A program made the translations under genes and the position numbers. A DNA stretch of 64,000 bases, from positions 1-64,000 of the forward strand of contig CADCCF010000004.1 of NCBI GenBank assembly GCA_902799835.1. The letters run 5' to 3'. This DNA is from an uncultured Pseudomonadota bacterium. Its GTDB lineage: Bacteria > Pseudomonadota > Alphaproteobacteria > RF32 > CAG-239. The notes under the pieces were generated by a model. That model saw nothing but the letters and a program-made list of their open reading frames with translations, made no database searches and was not told where the DNA came from. This document shows, piece after piece, positions 62,731 to 64,000 of the stretch (its first letter is position 1; each line of letters opens with the position of its first letter).

Positions 62731-64000
62731 TGCTAAATCTTTCCGGTATTATATGTTGTCCACTCGGTACAAACAAATTATGATCATCATTTTGAATTTT
62801 ATTTGCTAAGGCTTTTATTACACAATCATTCTGCCATTCCGATTTGTTTGCCAATTGTGTCAACGCCCACTTTGACTCTGCAAATTCTCCAACGCACTCA
62901 AAAGGTTTATATCCCGTCAAACCGAGCAACTCCTCATACCCTTTTATCTGATTTTCATCATCAAGCGGATTTTTTCCTACAATTGCAATCAGTTTATCTC
63001 TATCCATAAATGGCGCTAAAATCAAAAACACAAAACGACATTTGTCACAATCACCGCACCAATGGTTCAACCTCTTTTCTTCATCAAGCTTAAAAGCCTT
63101 ATTACAACTGGTAAATACCTCAAAATACTTACTACATTTTTGCGCAAACAATTTCGCAATATGAATCTCACTTATCGGACGCAATATTGAAAAATACCTA
63201 AACTGAGGAGTAATTTTCTGGGTTAAAGCATAAAAATCATTCTCAAAATCATACGATTTGCTGTATTGGTGATTAATTTTAACTCCATCATAAACCATAT
63301 TACCGGATGAAGCCGAACGCTCACAACTCATCACCACATATTTTTTATTATAAATAATAGAAACCGCCCATAACATAAAAGCTAAAATCCCGGTTATCGG
63401 TACATGTCCGTTATAAACTTCCCCACTTTCATTCAAACGTAACAATTCCGGTGCTATTTTCCGTTTTATAATAATTTTATCCATGCCGGACTTAGCAATA
63501 ACATCAGCAATCGGCTTCGGCTCGCCGCAAGCAATCGCAGTGGTTTTTATACCTAAATCACGCAACAATTCTGCCGTAACACAAGAATCCTTACCGCCAC
63601 CGATTGGCAATAAAACCTCTTCATTAAAATGCAAATCTATTGGCTCTCGCTTTAGTCCTTGTTGAAACGGAAACTTAATTTTTTCAAAAAAATGCAGATT
63701 ATTGCGAACTGCAAACTCACCTAATCCGTTGATATAAAAGCGTTCAAAAAATTCTGCCTCTTGAGAATTTATCGCATAACTATCCAATACAATACTTTCA
63801 GGCAAAAAAGCCTTATAATAGCTTATACCTACTGCCAAATGCCAATATTTTAAAACATACTGCAATGCTTGTTCTTGCTGTTCAGTTAATTTTCTTGGCG
63901 AATTGGGTAAAATAAACTCTTCAACAAATTCATATTTTTCATCGACTTTGTAACTAAGAGACACCTTGCTTTCAGCAAGAGAAAAACCAAAATCATTAAA
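62705..64000 (-). CDS. murL: UDP-MurNAc-L-Ala-L-Glu epimerase MurL (5' end outside window)
   Basis: At least 431 residues, reading open to the window edge. A GTG at 63964 is a possible start, but the upstream frame (FNDFGFSLAESKVSLSYKVD) looks like the usual MurL N-terminal strand, so the true start probably lies beyond 64000. Key features are the ATP-pyrophosphatase-like loop EEVLLPIGGGKDSCVTAELL, GHVPITGILAFMLWAVSI, SCERSASSGNMVYDG, KINHQYSKSYDFE, and the Cys cluster HWCGDCDKCRFVFLILAPFM. MurL converts the terminal L-Glu of UDP-MurNAc-dipeptide to D-Glu in an ATP-dependent reaction, replacing MurI. It is paired with murD2. Confidence 0.85.
   Translation of the reverse strand, partial: FNDFGFSLAESKVSLSYKVDEKYEFVEEFILPNSPRKLTEQQEQALQYVLKYWHLAVGISYYKAFLPESIVLDSYAINSQEAEFFERFYINGLGEFAVRNNLHFFEKIKFPFQQGLKREPIDLHFNEEVLLPIGGGKDSCVTAELLRDLGIKTTAIACGEPKPIADVIAKSGMDKIIIKRKIAPELLRLNESGEVYNGHVPITGILAFMLWAVSIIYNKKYVVMSCERSASSGNMVYDGVKINHQYSKSYDFENDFYALTQKITPQFRYFSILRPISEIHIAKLFAQKCSKYFEVFTSCNKAFKLDEEKRLNHWCGDCDKCRFVFLILAPFMDRDKLIAIVGKNPLDDENQIKGYEELLGLTGYKPFECVGEFAESKWALTQLANKSEWQNDCVIKALANKIQNDDHNLFVPSGQHIIPERFSNVMAEFRK

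Overview
The window comes from a low-GC (roughly 35-40% by eye), Gram-negative, flagellated bacterium. It is most likely an uncultured alphaproteobacterium of the gut-associated, Rhodospirillales-like kind (RF32 and relatives). Pointers are the alphaproteobacterial N-terminus of uS4, FlaF-type flagellar regulation, the order flgF-flgG-flgA-flgH, an atpH-A-G-D-C operon without F0 genes, a DUF3035-type lipoprotein beside lspA, and outer-membrane functions (PagP, Lol transporter, AsmA-like protein). The taxonomic call is inference; no rRNA gene is present.

Layout: 1-1700, the end of an unknown gene, pagP, a GC-rich orphan gene and tRNA-Leu. 1.7-10.4 kb, a forward run corA, lspA, small lipoprotein, two M16 peptidases, pgi, mutL and a ZIP transporter. 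10.4-12.6 kb, tRNA-Ser and tRNA-Lys, each followed by a duplicated terminator block, around a GltD/PreT-like oxidoreductase. 12.6-22.4 kb, mixed metabolic genes (TerC, glycosyltransferase, sirtuin, queH, peptidase, phosphatase), tandem orphan paralogues and a TIM-barrel gene. 22.4-28.1 kb, an HD phosphohydrolase, yejF, yejE and a large sulfatase-like membrane protein. 28.2-34.4 kb, rpsD, a TPR-methyltransferase and the operon ffh-rpsP-rimM-trmD-rplS. 34.6-44.3 kb, an accessory stretch of orphan genes, a rhodanese-fused disulfide reductase, a beta-solenoid protein, a CorC-like transporter, Hsp20, a nitroreductase, small membrane-protein cassettes, a structured palindromic element and an AT-rich acetyltransferase. 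44.3-57.6 kb, atpHAGDC, priA, an orphan helical protein, xerC, rpmG, a Lys/Ala-tailed membrane protein, the Lol transporter and a double-FlaF protein. 57.8-64 kb, flgFGAH, tRNA-Thr with a third duplicated block, and a murD2-murL pair.

Four things stand out. (1) Three tRNA genes (Ser, Lys, Thr) are each followed by a terminator whose surrounding block is duplicated, with inverted or partial echoes of the tRNA itself; the tRNA-Ser copy is a 95-bp near-palindrome running from the T arm through the terminator. (2) Orphan genes recur as self-contained cassettes: a sigma70-like promoter with exactly 17-bp spacing, an A/T-rich leader without Shine-Dalgarno, an unrecognised protein, and usually a strong terminator. 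(3) The murD2-murL pair implies the alternative L-Glu/epimerase route for D-glutamate in peptidoglycan. (4) A palindromic, probably transcribed element near 43.3-43.5 kb.

All functional statements rest on motifs read from the translated sequence; no database search was run.
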